From NCBI GenBank assembly GCA_934254835.1, contig CAKQMI010000002.1, positions 1 to 64,000 of the forward strand: a stretch of 64,000 nt of DNA, written 5' to 3'. Of this stretch, positions 24,410 to 33,981 are shown piece after piece. Source of the DNA: an uncultured Clostridia bacterium. Its GTDB lineage: Bacteria; Bacillota; Clostridia; Christensenellales; CAG-917. Position 1 is the stretch's first letter, and each line of letters starts with the position of its first letter. The notes beneath the pieces are model-generated. The model was not told the DNA's origin and did not search any database. It worked only from the letters and a program-made list of their open reading frames with translations. The translations under genes were made by a program, and so were the position numbers.

Positions 24410-25658
24410 TGACAAAAATCCTTTGTATTTTTGCTCCGAGCGACGAAAGAGTTTTTTCAAACGATTCGTATCCTCTGTCGATGAGGTTGACACCGCTTAT
24501 CGTCGTTATGCCGTCGGCTTTCAGCCCCGCAAGCACCAGCGCGCTTCCTCCGCGAAGGTCGGACGCATGCACCTCGGCACCGTACAGTTTCCTGACGCCT
24601 CTGACAACCGCGACGTCACCGTGCACCGTAATGTCCGCGCCCATTTTCCGAAGGTCGGGGACGTGCTTGAAGCGGGTTTCAAAAATATTTTCGATGATAA
24701 TACCCGCGCCGTCGGACACCGCGTTCAATGCCGTGAACTGCGCCTGCATATCCGTCGGGAACCCGGGATACGGCGACGTTTCGACGTCAATCGCTTTCGT
24801 TCTTAAATTACTCGATATCAGTATTCTATCACAAAACGCGCGCACCTTGCAACTGCTTTTGACGAGTTTTGACGTTATCGACGCAATATGTTCGGGCACT
24901 ACGTTTTCGATTTCGACCTCACCTCCCGCAATGCCGACAGCCGTCATCAAAGTCCCCGCGACAATCCTGTCGGGAATGGGCGTGTAAACCGTACCGTGCA
25001 ATTCCTTTACACCGTCAATTCTTATCACCGGAGTACCCGCTCCCCTGATTTTTGCACCCATGGCGTTCAGCATATTTTGAAGGTCGGTGATTTCGGGTTC
25101 TTTCGCAACGTTTCTAAGTATCGTCGTGCCACGACCGAGCACCGACGCCATCATCAGGTTTTCGGTTGCGCCCACGCTGATTTTGTCCAGTCCGACGTCC
25201 GCGCCGATTATCCCGTCGGTTTCGCAATTGACGTAGCCCGATTGCTCGTCGATTTTGATATTCAATTCCTTGAGCGCGCGTATATGTATGTCCACGGGAC
25301 GCAAGCCTATGTCGCACCCGCCCGGATACGCTATGCGCGCCCGCCCGAGCGTCGCGATAAGACTACCCATCAAGAATACACTGCTTCTTATCTCGTGCGC
25401 AAGGCTTTCGGGGACGTCGCCGTTTTTCGCGCCTCCGCTTATCGTGATTTCGTCGCCGTGCCTTTCGACCTCTGCCCCCAGCGTTTTGATTATCTCGCAC
25501 ATATTATGTACGTCGGTAATGCAAGGACAATCTTTGATTGTCACCTTGTCTCGCGTGAGCAACGCGCCCGCAAGCAACGGAAGTATGCTGTTTTTCGCGC
25601 CTTTCAGTTTCGTCTTGCCGTAAAGGCGGTTACCGCCCGATACGATAAATTTTTCCAT
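24402..25658 (-). CDS. murA: UDP-GlcNAc 1-carboxyvinyltransferase MurA
   Basis: The 418-residue enzyme transfers enolpyruvate from PEP to UDP-GlcNAc, the first committed step of peptidoglycan synthesis in the cytoplasm. The catalytic Cys115 is in YPGGCDIGLRPVDIH, so fosfomycin sensitivity is expected. The N-terminus MEKFIVSGGNRLYGKTKLKGAKNSILPLLA binds substrate. In Bacillus this position in the dcw cluster holds murG and murB; here murA sits directly between ftsW and ftsQ and both of the others are absent. Confidence 0.98.
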   Translation of the reverse strand: MEKFIVSGGNRLYGKTKLKGAKNSILPLLAGALLTRDKVTIKDCPCITDVHNMCEIIKTLGAEVERHGDEITISGGAKNGDVPESLAHEIRSSVFLMGSLIATLGRARIAYPGGCDIGLRPVDIHIRALKELNIKIDEQSGYVNCETDGIIGADVGLDKISVGATENLMMASVLGRGTTILRNVAKEPEITDLQNMLNAMGAKIRGAGTPVIRIDGVKELHGTVYTPIPDRIVAGTLMTAVGIAGGEVEIENVVPEHIASITSKLVKSSCKVRAFCDRILISSNLRTKAIDVETSPYPGFPTDMQAQFTALNAVSDGAGIIIENIFETRFKHVPDLRKMGADITVHGDVAVVRGVRKLYGAEVHASDLRGGSALVLAGLKADGITTISGVNLIDRGYESFEKTLSSLGAKIQRIFVND

Positions 25659-25669
25659 AGTTTATATTA

Positions 25670-26761
25670 CTATTTCGGCAAGGTTTTTTGTGAATGGTCG
25701 GCGCAAAGACAAAGTACGCCCGAAAATGTCATGAACGCCACAAGACTGCTTCCGCCCGCGCTGATGAACGGCAACGGCAACCCCGTCGGGGGAATCGCAC
25801 CGCTTACGACCGCAAAATTTATCACGCTTTGCACCGCGACGATTGCCGTTATCCCCGTCGCAAGATAACTTTTGAAGCGGGTTTTTGCGTTTATCGCGAT
25901 TTTTATGCCAGAATATATGAAAACGACAAAAATAATTGCAAGCGTCACCACACCGAAAAATCCCGTTTCCTCGCCGATGACCGACAGTACGAAGTCGCTT
26001 TCCGAAAAAGGCAAAAACAAATATTTCTGACGGCTGTTGAGATAGCCGAGCCCGAAAAACCCTCCGCCCCCGAGCGCATAATAACTTTGTATGAGTTGGT
26101 ACCCCTCGCCTTTCGGGTTCTCCCACGGGTTCAGAAAAGCAAGAAGTCTTTTCATGCGGTACGGCTCGGCAATAATAAGCGCGGGGACGGCAAGGACGGC
26201 GGGTGCAATCACCGTCAAAAGTTTCTTTCTTTTCAGTCCGCAGACGAACAGCATAATAAGCATTACTGCGCCCAAACATACCGTAATTGACATATTTGGC
26301 TCCAAAATAATCAAAATGCACGAAAAAACGCCGAAAAACAGAATTTTCAGCAACGTTTTTGTATCATTTACGTCGTTATCGGCGCAAATTCCCGCACAAA
26401 ACACCGCATATCCGAACTTTGCGTACTCGGACGGCTGTATCGTGAAAAACCCGAGGTTTATCCATCGCTTTGCCCCGTAACTTTCGACGCCTACGTTCGG
26501 CACGAATACGAGAGCCAGCAAAATCAGGCTGAAAACCATAATCGGATATTTGGCTTTTTTCAGTTTTTCGACGTCGAATATCCGCACGGCGAACATCAAA
26601 AACAGTCCGATTGCAAACGCTATCCCCTGCTTTTTGACGTAAAAAAAAGCGTCGCCCGCATCGATGAGCGCAGAATATCGCGACGCACTGAATATAAACG
26701 CCATTCCGATGAGCGACAGCAATACGGACGTGGCGTAAACGGTGACGACGTACTTTTTCAT
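25670..26761 (-). CDS. ftsW: SEDS glycosyltransferase FtsW/SpoVE
   Basis: The 363-residue polytopic SEDS protein polymerises lipid II into glycan strands at the septum. About ten membrane helices are visible. Characteristic segments are GAKRWINLGFFTIQPSEYAK, the loop ending in PWENPKGEGYQLIQSYYALGGGGFFGLG, FSESDFVLSVIGEETGF and the C-terminal PTGLPLPFISAGGSSLVA. It overlaps murD by four bases. In sporulating Clostridia the dcw copy often also serves spore cortex synthesis as SpoVE, so either name is possible. Confidence 0.95.
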   Translation of the reverse strand: MKKYVVTVYATSVLLSLIGMAFIFSASRYSALIDAGDAFFYVKKQGIAFAIGLFLMFAVRIFDVEKLKKAKYPIMVFSLILLALVFVPNVGVESYGAKRWINLGFFTIQPSEYAKFGYAVFCAGICADNDVNDTKTLLKILFFGVFSCILIILEPNMSITVCLGAVMLIMLFVCGLKRKKLLTVIAPAVLAVPALIIAEPYRMKRLLAFLNPWENPKGEGYQLIQSYYALGGGGFFGLGYLNSRQKYLFLPFSESDFVLSVIGEETGFFGVVTLAIIFVVFIYSGIKIAINAKTRFKSYLATGITAIVAVQSVINFAVVSGAIPPTGLPLPFISAGGSSLVAFMTFSGVLCLCADHSQKTLPK

Positions 26762-28065
26762 AACTCGAAAAACAACTCGTCAAAGGCTTTGCCCCGCTCG
26801 ACGTAGTTTTTGTATCCGTCGAAGCTCGACGACGCCGGTGAAAACAAAACGTTGTCGGCACGCACCACCACGCTTTCCATAAAACACTCTTTGAGCGTCC
26901 GCCGATAGGTCACGTTGTAAAAGCCTTCGGCAATGGCTCCGTCCATAATTTCGCGTGAGTTTTCGCCCGTAATAAACGCATGAATTACATTTTTGGGCAA
27001 GTTTTTGAACAAATCTGCAAAATTTTCGCCCTTTCCGCGCCCGCCGAGTATCAAAACTGTATCGCCTTTCAGACTTTTCGCGCTTTTTAGGGTGGCGGAC
27101 ACGTTGGTGCCCTTGCTGTCGTTATAAAACTTTCTGCCCCTTTTCTCGCCGAGATAGGTCACGCGGTACAGCGGTGCGACGAAACATTTCAAAGTCATTC
27201 TGATGATTTCGGGATTGATTTTTCGCGCCATACAAGCGGTGGTTGTCGCAAGGACGTTTTCAAGATTGACGCCCGCGCACGCCGAAAGTTCGGTGCAGTT
27301 TGCGATATGTATTCGTTTTTCGTCCTCGAACACGATTTCGTCGCCGTCGAGATACGCGCCCCTTACCCGCTTTTCCGTGCTGAAAAAATACTTGTCGGCT
27401 TTGACGATTTTGGAAATATCATTTGACGTTTCGTCATCGGCGTTCAAAACGGCGATTTCCCTTTCGCACTGTCCCTCGAAAAGTTTGGCTTTCAGACTTT
27501 TATAAGTCGCAAGGTTTTTGTGGCGGTCGAGATGGTCGGACGTGACGTTGGTCAGCACCGCGATATCTGGACAAAGTTTTTTCGTGGTTTCCAACTGAAA
27601 ACTGCTGACTTCCACCACCGCGATATCGTCGGACGACAGCGACAGCACCTTTTGCGACAGCGGGACGCCGACGTTGCCTAGAGCATACGACTGATATCCC
27701 GCCCCGTTCAGCACGTCGTTTATCATAAGCGTGACGGTGGTTTTTCCGTTTGTACCGCTCACCGCGATAAACTCGCTTTCCAAAAAGTCGGTGGCAAGCG
27801 ACAACTCGCCCGTGACCTTGTTTTCTTTCACCGCTTTTGCAATCGACGGCGTATCGATCGGCACCGCCGGACTTAATACCGTCAAGTCCGCAGACGACGA
27901 AAACCTTGCGTCCGACACCACGGTCACGCCCTTTGGAATTTCTTTGTTGTTTATATCGTCGTCGAAAACGTAAACGTCCGCACCCTTTCTTTTCAAAAGT
28001 TCGATTGCCGAAAGTCCGCTCGATTCGAGCCCGTACACCAAAACCTTTTTGTTCCTAAAATTCAT
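26758..28065 (-). CDS. murD: UDP-MurNAc-L-Ala:D-Glu ligase MurD
   Basis: The 435-residue ATP-dependent ligase adds D-glutamate to UDP-MurNAc-L-Ala in the cytoplasm. The N-terminal Rossmann-like domain (VLVYGLESSGLSAIELL) is followed by the Mur ligase P-loop SGTNGKTTVTLMI, the central domain with EVSSFQLE and LTNVTSDHLDRH, and the C-terminal domain with NDSKGTNVSATLKSAK and LILGGRGKGENF. Length is standard. It overlaps mraY by 11 bases and ftsW by four. Confidence 0.98.
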   Translation of the reverse strand: MNFRNKKVLVYGLESSGLSAIELLKRKGADVYVFDDDINNKEIPKGVTVVSDARFSSSADLTVLSPAVPIDTPSIAKAVKENKVTGELSLATDFLESEFIAVSGTNGKTTVTLMINDVLNGAGYQSYALGNVGVPLSQKVLSLSSDDIAVVEVSSFQLETTKKLCPDIAVLTNVTSDHLDRHKNLATYKSLKAKLFEGQCEREIAVLNADDETSNDISKIVKADKYFFSTEKRVRGAYLDGDEIVFEDEKRIHIANCTELSACAGVNLENVLATTTACMARKINPEIIRMTLKCFVAPLYRVTYLGEKRGRKFYNDSKGTNVSATLKSAKSLKGDTVLILGGRGKGENFADLFKNLPKNVIHAFITGENSREIMDGAIAEGFYNVTYRRTLKECFMESVVVRADNVLFSPASSSFDGYKNYVERGKAFDELFFEL

Positions 28066-29065
28066 ACATCACCTTTGAAATCACGTTAAGCGCGCCAAAC
28101 AGCAACGTTATCACCTGATACCGACACACTACGTTCCACTCGGGTATCCCCTTCTTTTCCAGATGATGATGATACGGAGCCATTAAAAACACTCGCTTCT
28201 TTTTGAGTTTGAAATAAGTTACCTGCACAATTACTGATATGCAGGACACCACAAACATTATGCCCGATATCATTATCGAAAAAGGATTTTTCAGAAAAAC
28301 CGCAACAGTCGCCACCGCGCTTCCGAGCGCAAGACTGCCGGTATCGCCCATCATGATTTTGGCGGGATTGAAGTTGTACCACAAAAACGCCGAAAGTCCC
28401 CCGACAAGCGACGCCGAAAACACCGCGATTCCTTTGACCTCGGTTGCGGTCAAGTCCTGCCCGTAATAAGTCAACCCCAAAACCTCGACGATTGCGATTA
28501 TTACAAATCCCAAAAAATAAATGAGCGACGTCGTCGTCGCAAGTCCGTCCAAACCGTCGGTCAGGTTCACGGCGTTGGTGGTCGCGATGTAAACAAGCAT
28601 CGTGAACGGAATTATTCCATAAGAAAAATCGGCGGTCGCCGTCGTGAACGGAAACGCCACTTTACTTCCTATCACGGGATTTTTATATACGAATACCGAC
28701 GCGATAACCGCAAGCCCCGTCTGCCCGATAATCTTTTGGTACGGCTTCAACCCCATATTGTCGTGGGTTTTTATCTTCAAAAAGTCGTCCAAAAATCCGA
28801 CGAGCGAGTACCCCAGCATCAACAGCACCGCCACAAGCGACAACTTGCTATACCCGACGGCAAGCGTCACCACCGCGACGGGCAACAAAAAAATTATCCC
28901 GCCCATCGTCGGCGTGCCCTCTTTTGCGCTGTGTTGCGTGACGTAGCCGAGTATCACCTGTCCGGCTTTCAGTTTCTTCATCGTCTTTATGACAAGCGGA
29001 GCAATCAGCATCGAAAATAAAAAGGTCGCCGTCAGCGCGATAAAACACGAAAGTTCGATTTTCAC
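28055..29065 (-). CDS. mraY: Phospho-MurNAc-pentapeptide transferase MraY
   Basis: The 336-residue membrane enzyme transfers phospho-MurNAc-pentapeptide to undecaprenyl phosphate, making lipid I. About ten helices are present. Family motifs are KEGTPTMGGIIFLL, FLDDFLKIKT (catalytic Asp pair), NAVNLTDGLDGLA and MGDTGSLALG, and the C-terminal APYHHHLEKKGIPEW histidine motif. It overlaps murE by four bases and murD by 11, so the operon is translationally coupled. Confidence 0.98.
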   Translation of the reverse strand: MKIELSCFIALTATFLFSMLIAPLVIKTMKKLKAGQVILGYVTQHSAKEGTPTMGGIIFLLPVAVVTLAVGYSKLSLVAVLLMLGYSLVGFLDDFLKIKTHDNMGLKPYQKIIGQTGLAVIASVFVYKNPVIGSKVAFPFTTATADFSYGIIPFTMLVYIATTNAVNLTDGLDGLATTTSLIYFLGFVIIAIVEVLGLTYYGQDLTATEVKGIAVFSASLVGGLSAFLWYNFNPAKIMMGDTGSLALGSAVATVAVFLKNPFSIMISGIMFVVSCISVIVQVTYFKLKKKRVFLMAPYHHHLEKKGIPEWNVVCRYQVITLLFGALNVISKVMYEF

Positions 29066-30507
29066 CTTTCACCTCTTGATAAAGCGATGGCTTCGTCGAT
29101 GTCCGAATATCTAACGCGACGTCCGTTTCGCTCTATGTACTTCTCCGCGCCCTTGCCGGCAACAACCAGTAAATCGCCGTCTTTCAAAAGTCCCGACGCA
29201 AACTCGACCGCCTCTTTTCGCTCCTCGACGATAAAGACTTTTCCGTTTCCTTTCGCGCCCTCCATTATGTCGGATATGATATTTTTCAAAGGCTCGCTTC
29301 GGCTGTTGTCCTCGGTGACGATTACTATGTCCGAAAGACGCGACGCGATTTCGCCCATTATTTTGCGTTTTCCTTTGTCGCGATCCCCTCCGCAACCGAA
29401 CACCGTTATCATTTTCCCGCGCGAAAGCGTGCGTGCGGTTTTCAAAAGTTTCTCCATTCCGTCGGGCGTATGTGCAAAATCGACGATGATTTTTGCGTTT
29501 TTGTACGAAAAAATGTTAAATCTCCCCGGTATCGGCGGTAATTTTTGTAAACTTTCTGCAATTACGGGCATCGGCACTTTCAGCGTTTTTAGTAACGTCA
29601 CCGCAGAAAGCGCGTTCAAAACGTTGTATTTTCCGAAAAGTGGCATGTACAACTCGTATATCTCGTCAAAGACGTTGACGACAAACGACGTGCCTTTGCT
29701 TTTTCGCGCGATGTTAACCGCAAACACGTCGCTCGGCTCGTCGATGCCGTAGGATATTATCGGCATATCGAAGGTTTTATATAACTCCCGTCCCAAATTA
29801 TCGTCCACGTTTACTATCGCGCTTTTGGTCATTCCGTTTTTGAAAAATGACAATTTTGTGTCGTAATAACTCGAAAAACTGCAAAAATAATCCAAATGTT
29901 CGGGTGAAACGTTGGTAAAAATGCTAATATCGCTTGTTATCCCGTACAACCTGTCCTGCGCGATTGCGTGCGCCGACACCTCCATCACGACTATTTCGAC
30001 GCCCGCCCTCACCATTTTCCTGAAAAGTCGGTTCAGAGTGAAACTATCGGGCGTTGTGAGGTCCGCTTCGTACGTTTCGTCCAGTATTTTATAGCCGATT
30101 GTGCCGATTACGCCCGTCTTATACCCCGCCGATTTCAATAAATGCTCGACGATATACGACGTCGTGGTTTTGCCGTTCGTGCCGACGATTGATACAATTT
30201 TTAACTTCAAATGCGGTTTTTCAAAGAAATTTTGGCATATTTTGCTGTAACTCTGCCTTGAATTTGTAACAATCGCTGTCGGAAGTCCGCTTTCGGTGGC
30301 GTGCTCGGAAAGGATTGCAACCGCGCCAAGCATCTCCGCTTCGAGGGCGTGATTGTGTCCGTCGTCGCCTCTCCCCTTAATTGCGACGAACAAATCGCCG
30401 TCTTTCACCTGCCTGCTGTCGGTTGCGATTCCCTTGATTTTAATTTCCGACATATCCGTTTTACTTTCGTAAGGAAGGTTTTCAAAAAGTTTTTCAATCG
30501 TAATCAT
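29062..30507 (-). CDS. murE: UDP-MurNAc-tripeptide ligase MurE
   Basis: The 481-residue ligase adds the third residue of the stem peptide. The P-loop is GTNGKTTTSYIVEHLL, the central motif TNVSPEHLDYF, and the C-terminal domain has GKMITVFGCGGDRDKGKR and VTEDNSRSEPL. The usual meso-diaminopimelate motif DNPR reads DNSR here, so DAP is plausible but L-lysine or another diamino acid cannot be ruled out. AAAGGGG lies upstream of the ATG, and a TTGTAA-17-TAATAT promoter is in the 110-base gap after the PBP gene. Confidence 0.95.
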   Translation of the reverse strand: MITIEKLFENLPYESKTDMSEIKIKGIATDSRQVKDGDLFVAIKGRGDDGHNHALEAEMLGAVAILSEHATESGLPTAIVTNSRQSYSKICQNFFEKPHLKLKIVSIVGTNGKTTTSYIVEHLLKSAGYKTGVIGTIGYKILDETYEADLTTPDSFTLNRLFRKMVRAGVEIVVMEVSAHAIAQDRLYGITSDISIFTNVSPEHLDYFCSFSSYYDTKLSFFKNGMTKSAIVNVDDNLGRELYKTFDMPIISYGIDEPSDVFAVNIARKSKGTSFVVNVFDEIYELYMPLFGKYNVLNALSAVTLLKTLKVPMPVIAESLQKLPPIPGRFNIFSYKNAKIIVDFAHTPDGMEKLLKTARTLSRGKMITVFGCGGDRDKGKRKIMGEIASRLSDIVIVTEDNSRSEPLKNIISDIMEGAKGNGKVFIVEERKEAVEFASGLLKDGDLLVVAGKGAEKYIERNGRRVRYSDIDEAIALSRGER

Positions 30508-30538
30508 AGCGTCGCCCCTTTAATATTTATTATTATAA

Positions 30539-30567
30539 ATATTATCAAATGAACGACGCTATTACAA
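30539..30567 (-). promoter_or_regulatory. Internal dcw promoter before murE
   Basis: TTGTAA (30562-30567) and TAATAT (30539-30544) are 17 bases apart on the minus strand, within the only sizeable gap between mraZ and ftsQ. It would let murE-mraY-murD-ftsW-murA-ftsQ be transcribed apart from the upstream division genes. Confidence 0.55.
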
Positions 30568-30617
30568 CAGCGCGGTAAAATTAGACTTTTTTTGACAATC
30601 TTTGCTTTGCTCGGCTT

Positions 30618-32378
30618 TCAGTATTCATAGTCGTACGGGTTGAACGGCATGGACGCAACCTTGTCGCTTTCTTCGGTTATGCAAGGAGCAATGCCGAAAT
30701 ACGCAAACATTCCTTCGAATATTTCTTTGACAAAAGGCGCGGCAACGATACTTCCGTAGTACGCTCCGACAGGCTCGTCAACAAGAAACAAAACGACCGC
30801 TTCGTGACCTTCGTACTTCTCGAAGCCCAAAAAACTCGATATGTATTTCCCGCCTGCAATCGCCCCGTTTTCGTATTTTTGCGCGGTGCCCGTCTTTCCG
30901 CCGACGTCGTAGCCGTTGATATACGCCCCTTTTCCACTGCCTTCGGTCACGACGGAATACAAAATTTTTATCAATTTTTCGGACGTCGCGCTTGAAATTA
31001 CGCGGTTTTTTACGACGGGATTATTCTCTTTCACCACTCGTCCCGACGCGTCGGTTGCGCTTTTTAAGAGGTAAGGCGTGACGATTTCCCCTCCGTTTAT
31101 CACCGCCGACGTCGCCACCGCAAGTTCGATCGGAGTCAGCGCAACCGCCTGCCCGAATCCTATTCTTGCAAGGTCAACGTTTTTGACGGTGTTTTCGGCA
31201 AGCGTGATTCCCCTTGTTTCGCCCGTCACGTCGATGCCGGTTTTCGTCATTATGCCAAAATTTTTCAGGTACGAATAAAACTTTTGAGTGCCGACTTGAA
31301 GCGCGCAATCCATAAAAACGCAGTTGCAACTGTTCCTGACGCCCTCGGCAAAAGTTTGACTTCCGTGCCCTTTCGACCGCCAGCATTTTATCCTTTTTCC
31401 GTCAACAATGCGGTTGCCGGCGCAGTAAAATCTGTGCGACTCGGGGAACGCGTTTTCTTCGATGGCGATTGCCGAAGTCAGGATTTTGAAGGTGCTTCCC
31501 GGCTCGTACACCGCCGACACCATAGTGTTTTTGCTGTACTGAAAAAGAGCGGACAAGTCGCCACGCGGGACGTTGTTCAGGTCGTACGACGGGGTTTCCG
31601 CCATCGCAAGAATTTCGCCCGTCATCGGGTTCATCACAAGACACGACACCCTCTTTGCTTTGGTTTGGAGCATAGCCTTTTTTATGGTGTTTTCGACGAT
31701 GCACTGAATGTAAAAATCGACGGTGAGCGTTAAATCCGCGCCCGACGTCGACGGGATATAATACCTCGTCCCGCCTATGCTCCGCCCCACGAGGTCGGCT
31801 TCGGACAGCACGCTTCCGTTCACGCCCGTGAGGTATTTGTCGTAATAGGACTCCAGTCCGCTTTGTCCCTGCAAATCGATATTTGTAAATCCCAAAACCT
31901 GCGTCATAAAGTCGCCGTACGGATAATAGCGAAAGCCGTCCTCCGAAATATAAATGCCTTTCTGGTTTTTTCGGACGATGCTCATCACCTTATCTTTTTC
32001 GACTTTTTTCGCAACGGTGATTTCGCCGACGCCTTTTTTTGTGATTTTTCCCAAAAGTTTTTGATAATCCGCGCCCGCGTATTCGGACAGGACCTTCGCC
32101 ACTTCCTTTGGATTTTCGACGGCGTTCGGACGGACGTAAATCGTATATCTTGTCGAGGTGTCGGCAAGCGTCACTCCGTTTCGGTCGTAAATTCCGCCCC
32201 GTCTTGCGACAAGCGGTAAGTCGCGATACCATTGTTCCGAGGCGCGCGCCTGCAACTTCGCGGACGAAAAAACCTGAACGTATAAAAACTTGAAAAGTAC
32301 CGCCGTAAAGAAAAAGACTATTAACGTAAAAACAGTTAATAGCCTTGGTTTGGGGTTATATATTAGGTTGTTGTTCAA
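30618..32378 (-). CDS. Class B penicillin-binding protein, SpoVD/FtsI-like
   Basis: The 586-residue transpeptidase cross-links peptidoglycan at the septum. It has a cytoplasmic start, one anchor helix (about 12-35), a dimerisation domain with RGGIYDRNGVTLADT, and the transpeptidase domain with the nucleophile Ser295 (STFK), SCN (RNSCNCVF) and KTGTAQ. No PASTA repeats follow, unlike Bacillus SpoVD and PBP2B. Its place in the cluster suits both a division PBP and SpoVD; with an FtsW/SpoVE partner in the same operon it may serve vegetative and spore septa. Confidence 0.94.
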   Translation of the reverse strand: MNNNLIYNPKPRLLTVFTLIVFFFTAVLFKFLYVQVFSSAKLQARASEQWYRDLPLVARRGGIYDRNGVTLADTSTRYTIYVRPNAVENPKEVAKVLSEYAGADYQKLLGKITKKGVGEITVAKKVEKDKVMSIVRKNQKGIYISEDGFRYYPYGDFMTQVLGFTNIDLQGQSGLESYYDKYLTGVNGSVLSEADLVGRSIGGTRYYIPSTSGADLTLTVDFYIQCIVENTIKKAMLQTKAKRVSCLVMNPMTGEILAMAETPSYDLNNVPRGDLSALFQYSKNTMVSAVYEPGSTFKILTSAIAIEENAFPESHRFYCAGNRIVDGKRIKCWRSKGHGSQTFAEGVRNSCNCVFMDCALQVGTQKFYSYLKNFGIMTKTGIDVTGETRGITLAENTVKNVDLARIGFGQAVALTPIELAVATSAVINGGEIVTPYLLKSATDASGRVVKENNPVVKNRVISSATSEKLIKILYSVVTEGSGKGAYINGYDVGGKTGTAQKYENGAIAGGKYISSFLGFEKYEGHEAVVLFLVDEPVGAYYGSIVAAPFVKEIFEGMFAYFGIAPCITEESDKVASMPFNPYDYEY

Positions 32379-32394
32379 AAATTATAATTTCTCC

Positions 32395-33006
32395 TTATTC
32401 ACCCAACTTATCGAGCACGGTATCGAACCAGTTCGTTTGAGTTTCAAAGGTATTATACGACGAGTGGACGAAATTAAGACCATTTTCGTTGACGTCGTAA
32501 AGACTGCTGACCGACGCGGAGGGTTCTTGCGCGGGCTCGACGGACGGAGTATTGATAAGTTCCGCATTGACGATAACCAGCGTGACGATAAGCAATACTA
32601 CCGCAAGGTACACAGCCATGATTACTTTGCCCTGAGTGCTGAGTTGTTTGGACGCCTTGCGTCTTGCCTGAGTGCGAGTTTGGGTTTCGCGCAATCTCAT
32701 CGGCTCGAAAACTTCGACTTCCTGCTGTGCGGAATAGCGGTTTTCGATTGCCCCGCGACTGACGTTGTTGGTGTTAAGACGATTCCACAAGTCCTCGCGA
32801 GCGGGATCCTGGACGGGAGCGTACATATCCTGTCGAGGCATAGGACGTTGATTGACCGCATCCGCCGAAGCATAACGATCGTACGTCGGTTGTTGACGGC
32901 CGAGACGCGCGTCAAAACTGGGCACGGGCCTGTCGGGGCTGTACGTGTAATCCCTGTTATCAATATCTTCTCTTAATCCTTCGCGGTTGACGGTGGTTCC
33001 TAACAT
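32395..33006 (-). CDS. FtsL-position bitopic protein with long cytoplasmic tail
   Basis: The 203-residue protein lies where ftsL is expected, between rsmH and the class B PBP. It has one membrane helix (VIMAVYLAVVLLIVTLVIVNAEL, residues about 126-150). The cytoplasmic part of 125 residues is rich in Pro, Arg, Gln and Tyr and looks disordered. The outer part of about 50 residues is acidic and lacks the leucine-zipper coiled coil of classical FtsL. It may be a diverged FtsL that scaffolds the FtsQ complex; the assignment rests on position and topology, not on sequence similarity. GAGG precedes the ATG. Confidence 0.6.
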   Translation of the reverse strand: MLGTTVNREGLREDIDNRDYTYSPDRPVPSFDARLGRQQPTYDRYASADAVNQRPMPRQDMYAPVQDPAREDLWNRLNTNNVSRGAIENRYSAQQEVEVFEPMRLRETQTRTQARRKASKQLSTQGKVIMAVYLAVVLLIVTLVIVNAELINTPSVEPAQEPSASVSSLYDVNENGLNFVHSSYNTFETQTNWFDTVLDKLGE

Positions 33007-33042
33007 TTCCCTATCCTCACTTATTTTATTTATAATACCTTA

Positions 33043-33981
33043 TTACAATTTTTCGATTATTCGCAATTTTGCGCTTTTGCTTCTGCCGTTTTCGTCCTGT
33101 TCGTCCTTCGACGGCAAAATTGCCTTATTTGATACAAATTTTACGATTTCGTGCCTTCCGCATACGCATATCGGCAACGATTTGTCGCAAATGCACCCCG
33201 TTGCGAGGTCCTTCATCGTTTGTTTGACTATCCTGTCCTCTTCCGAGTGGAAAGTAATGACGCACATTCTTCCCTTGGGGTTCAGATAATCGACAAAAGT
33301 TCTCACCGCGGTGTCCAGACCTCTCAGCTCCCCGTTCACTTCGATGCGGATTGCCTGAAAAGTGCGCTTTGACGGATTTCCGAATTTCCAGCGGTTCCCG
33401 GCGGGTACGCTGTATTCGATTATTTTTGCCAACTGCCCCGTCGTCGATACCGGCGACTTTTCTCTTTCGCGCACGATGTTTTTTGCGATGTTTCTTGCAA
33501 ATCTTTCGTCACCGTACGAAAAGATGATTTTTTGGAGCTTTTCTTCGTCATAGAAGTTCACGACGTCGTATGCCGAAAAAGGCTTGCTCCTGTCCATTCT
33601 CATATCGAGCGGTGCGTCTTTCATATAAGAAAACCCGCGCTCCGCAACGTCGATTTGGTAACTTGAGACGCCAAGGTCGGCAAGCACTCCGTCAATCGAT
33701 GAAACGGACAGTTCTTTCAGTATGTTTTCAACGTTCTTAAAATCATCGTGTACAAACGTGATTTTATCTTTATAGGCTTTCAGCCTTTCTTTGGAAAACG
33801 CGATTGCGTCCGCGTCTTTGTCAATCGAAATAAGTCGTCCTGTCGTCAGTCGCTTTGCGATTTCTCCGCTGTGCCCGCCTCCGCCTAACGTACAATCGAC
33901 ATAGATCCCGTCGGGCTTAATATTCAACCCTTCGATACACTCGTTCAGGAGCACCGGAACGTGATTGAAATTTTCTTCCAT
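33043..33981 (-). CDS. rsmH: 16S rRNA m4C1402 methyltransferase RsmH (MraW)
   Basis: The 312-residue SAM-dependent methyltransferase acts on cytosine 1402 of 16S rRNA. It has HVPVLLNECIEGL at the start, the SAM motif VDCTLGGGGHSGEIAKRL, and the family motifs GVLADLGVSSYQID, PLDMRMD and TFHSEEDRIVKQ. Length is normal. The ATG touches the mraZ stop, sharing a base, and it is followed by the FtsL-position gene. Confidence 0.98.
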   Translation of the reverse strand: MEENFNHVPVLLNECIEGLNIKPDGIYVDCTLGGGGHSGEIAKRLTTGRLISIDKDADAIAFSKERLKAYKDKITFVHDDFKNVENILKELSVSSIDGVLADLGVSSYQIDVAERGFSYMKDAPLDMRMDRSKPFSAYDVVNFYDEEKLQKIIFSYGDERFARNIAKNIVREREKSPVSTTGQLAKIIEYSVPAGNRWKFGNPSKRTFQAIRIEVNGELRGLDTAVRTFVDYLNPKGRMCVITFHSEEDRIVKQTMKDLATGCICDKSLPICVCGRHEIVKFVSNKAILPSKDEQDENGRSKSAKLRIIEKL

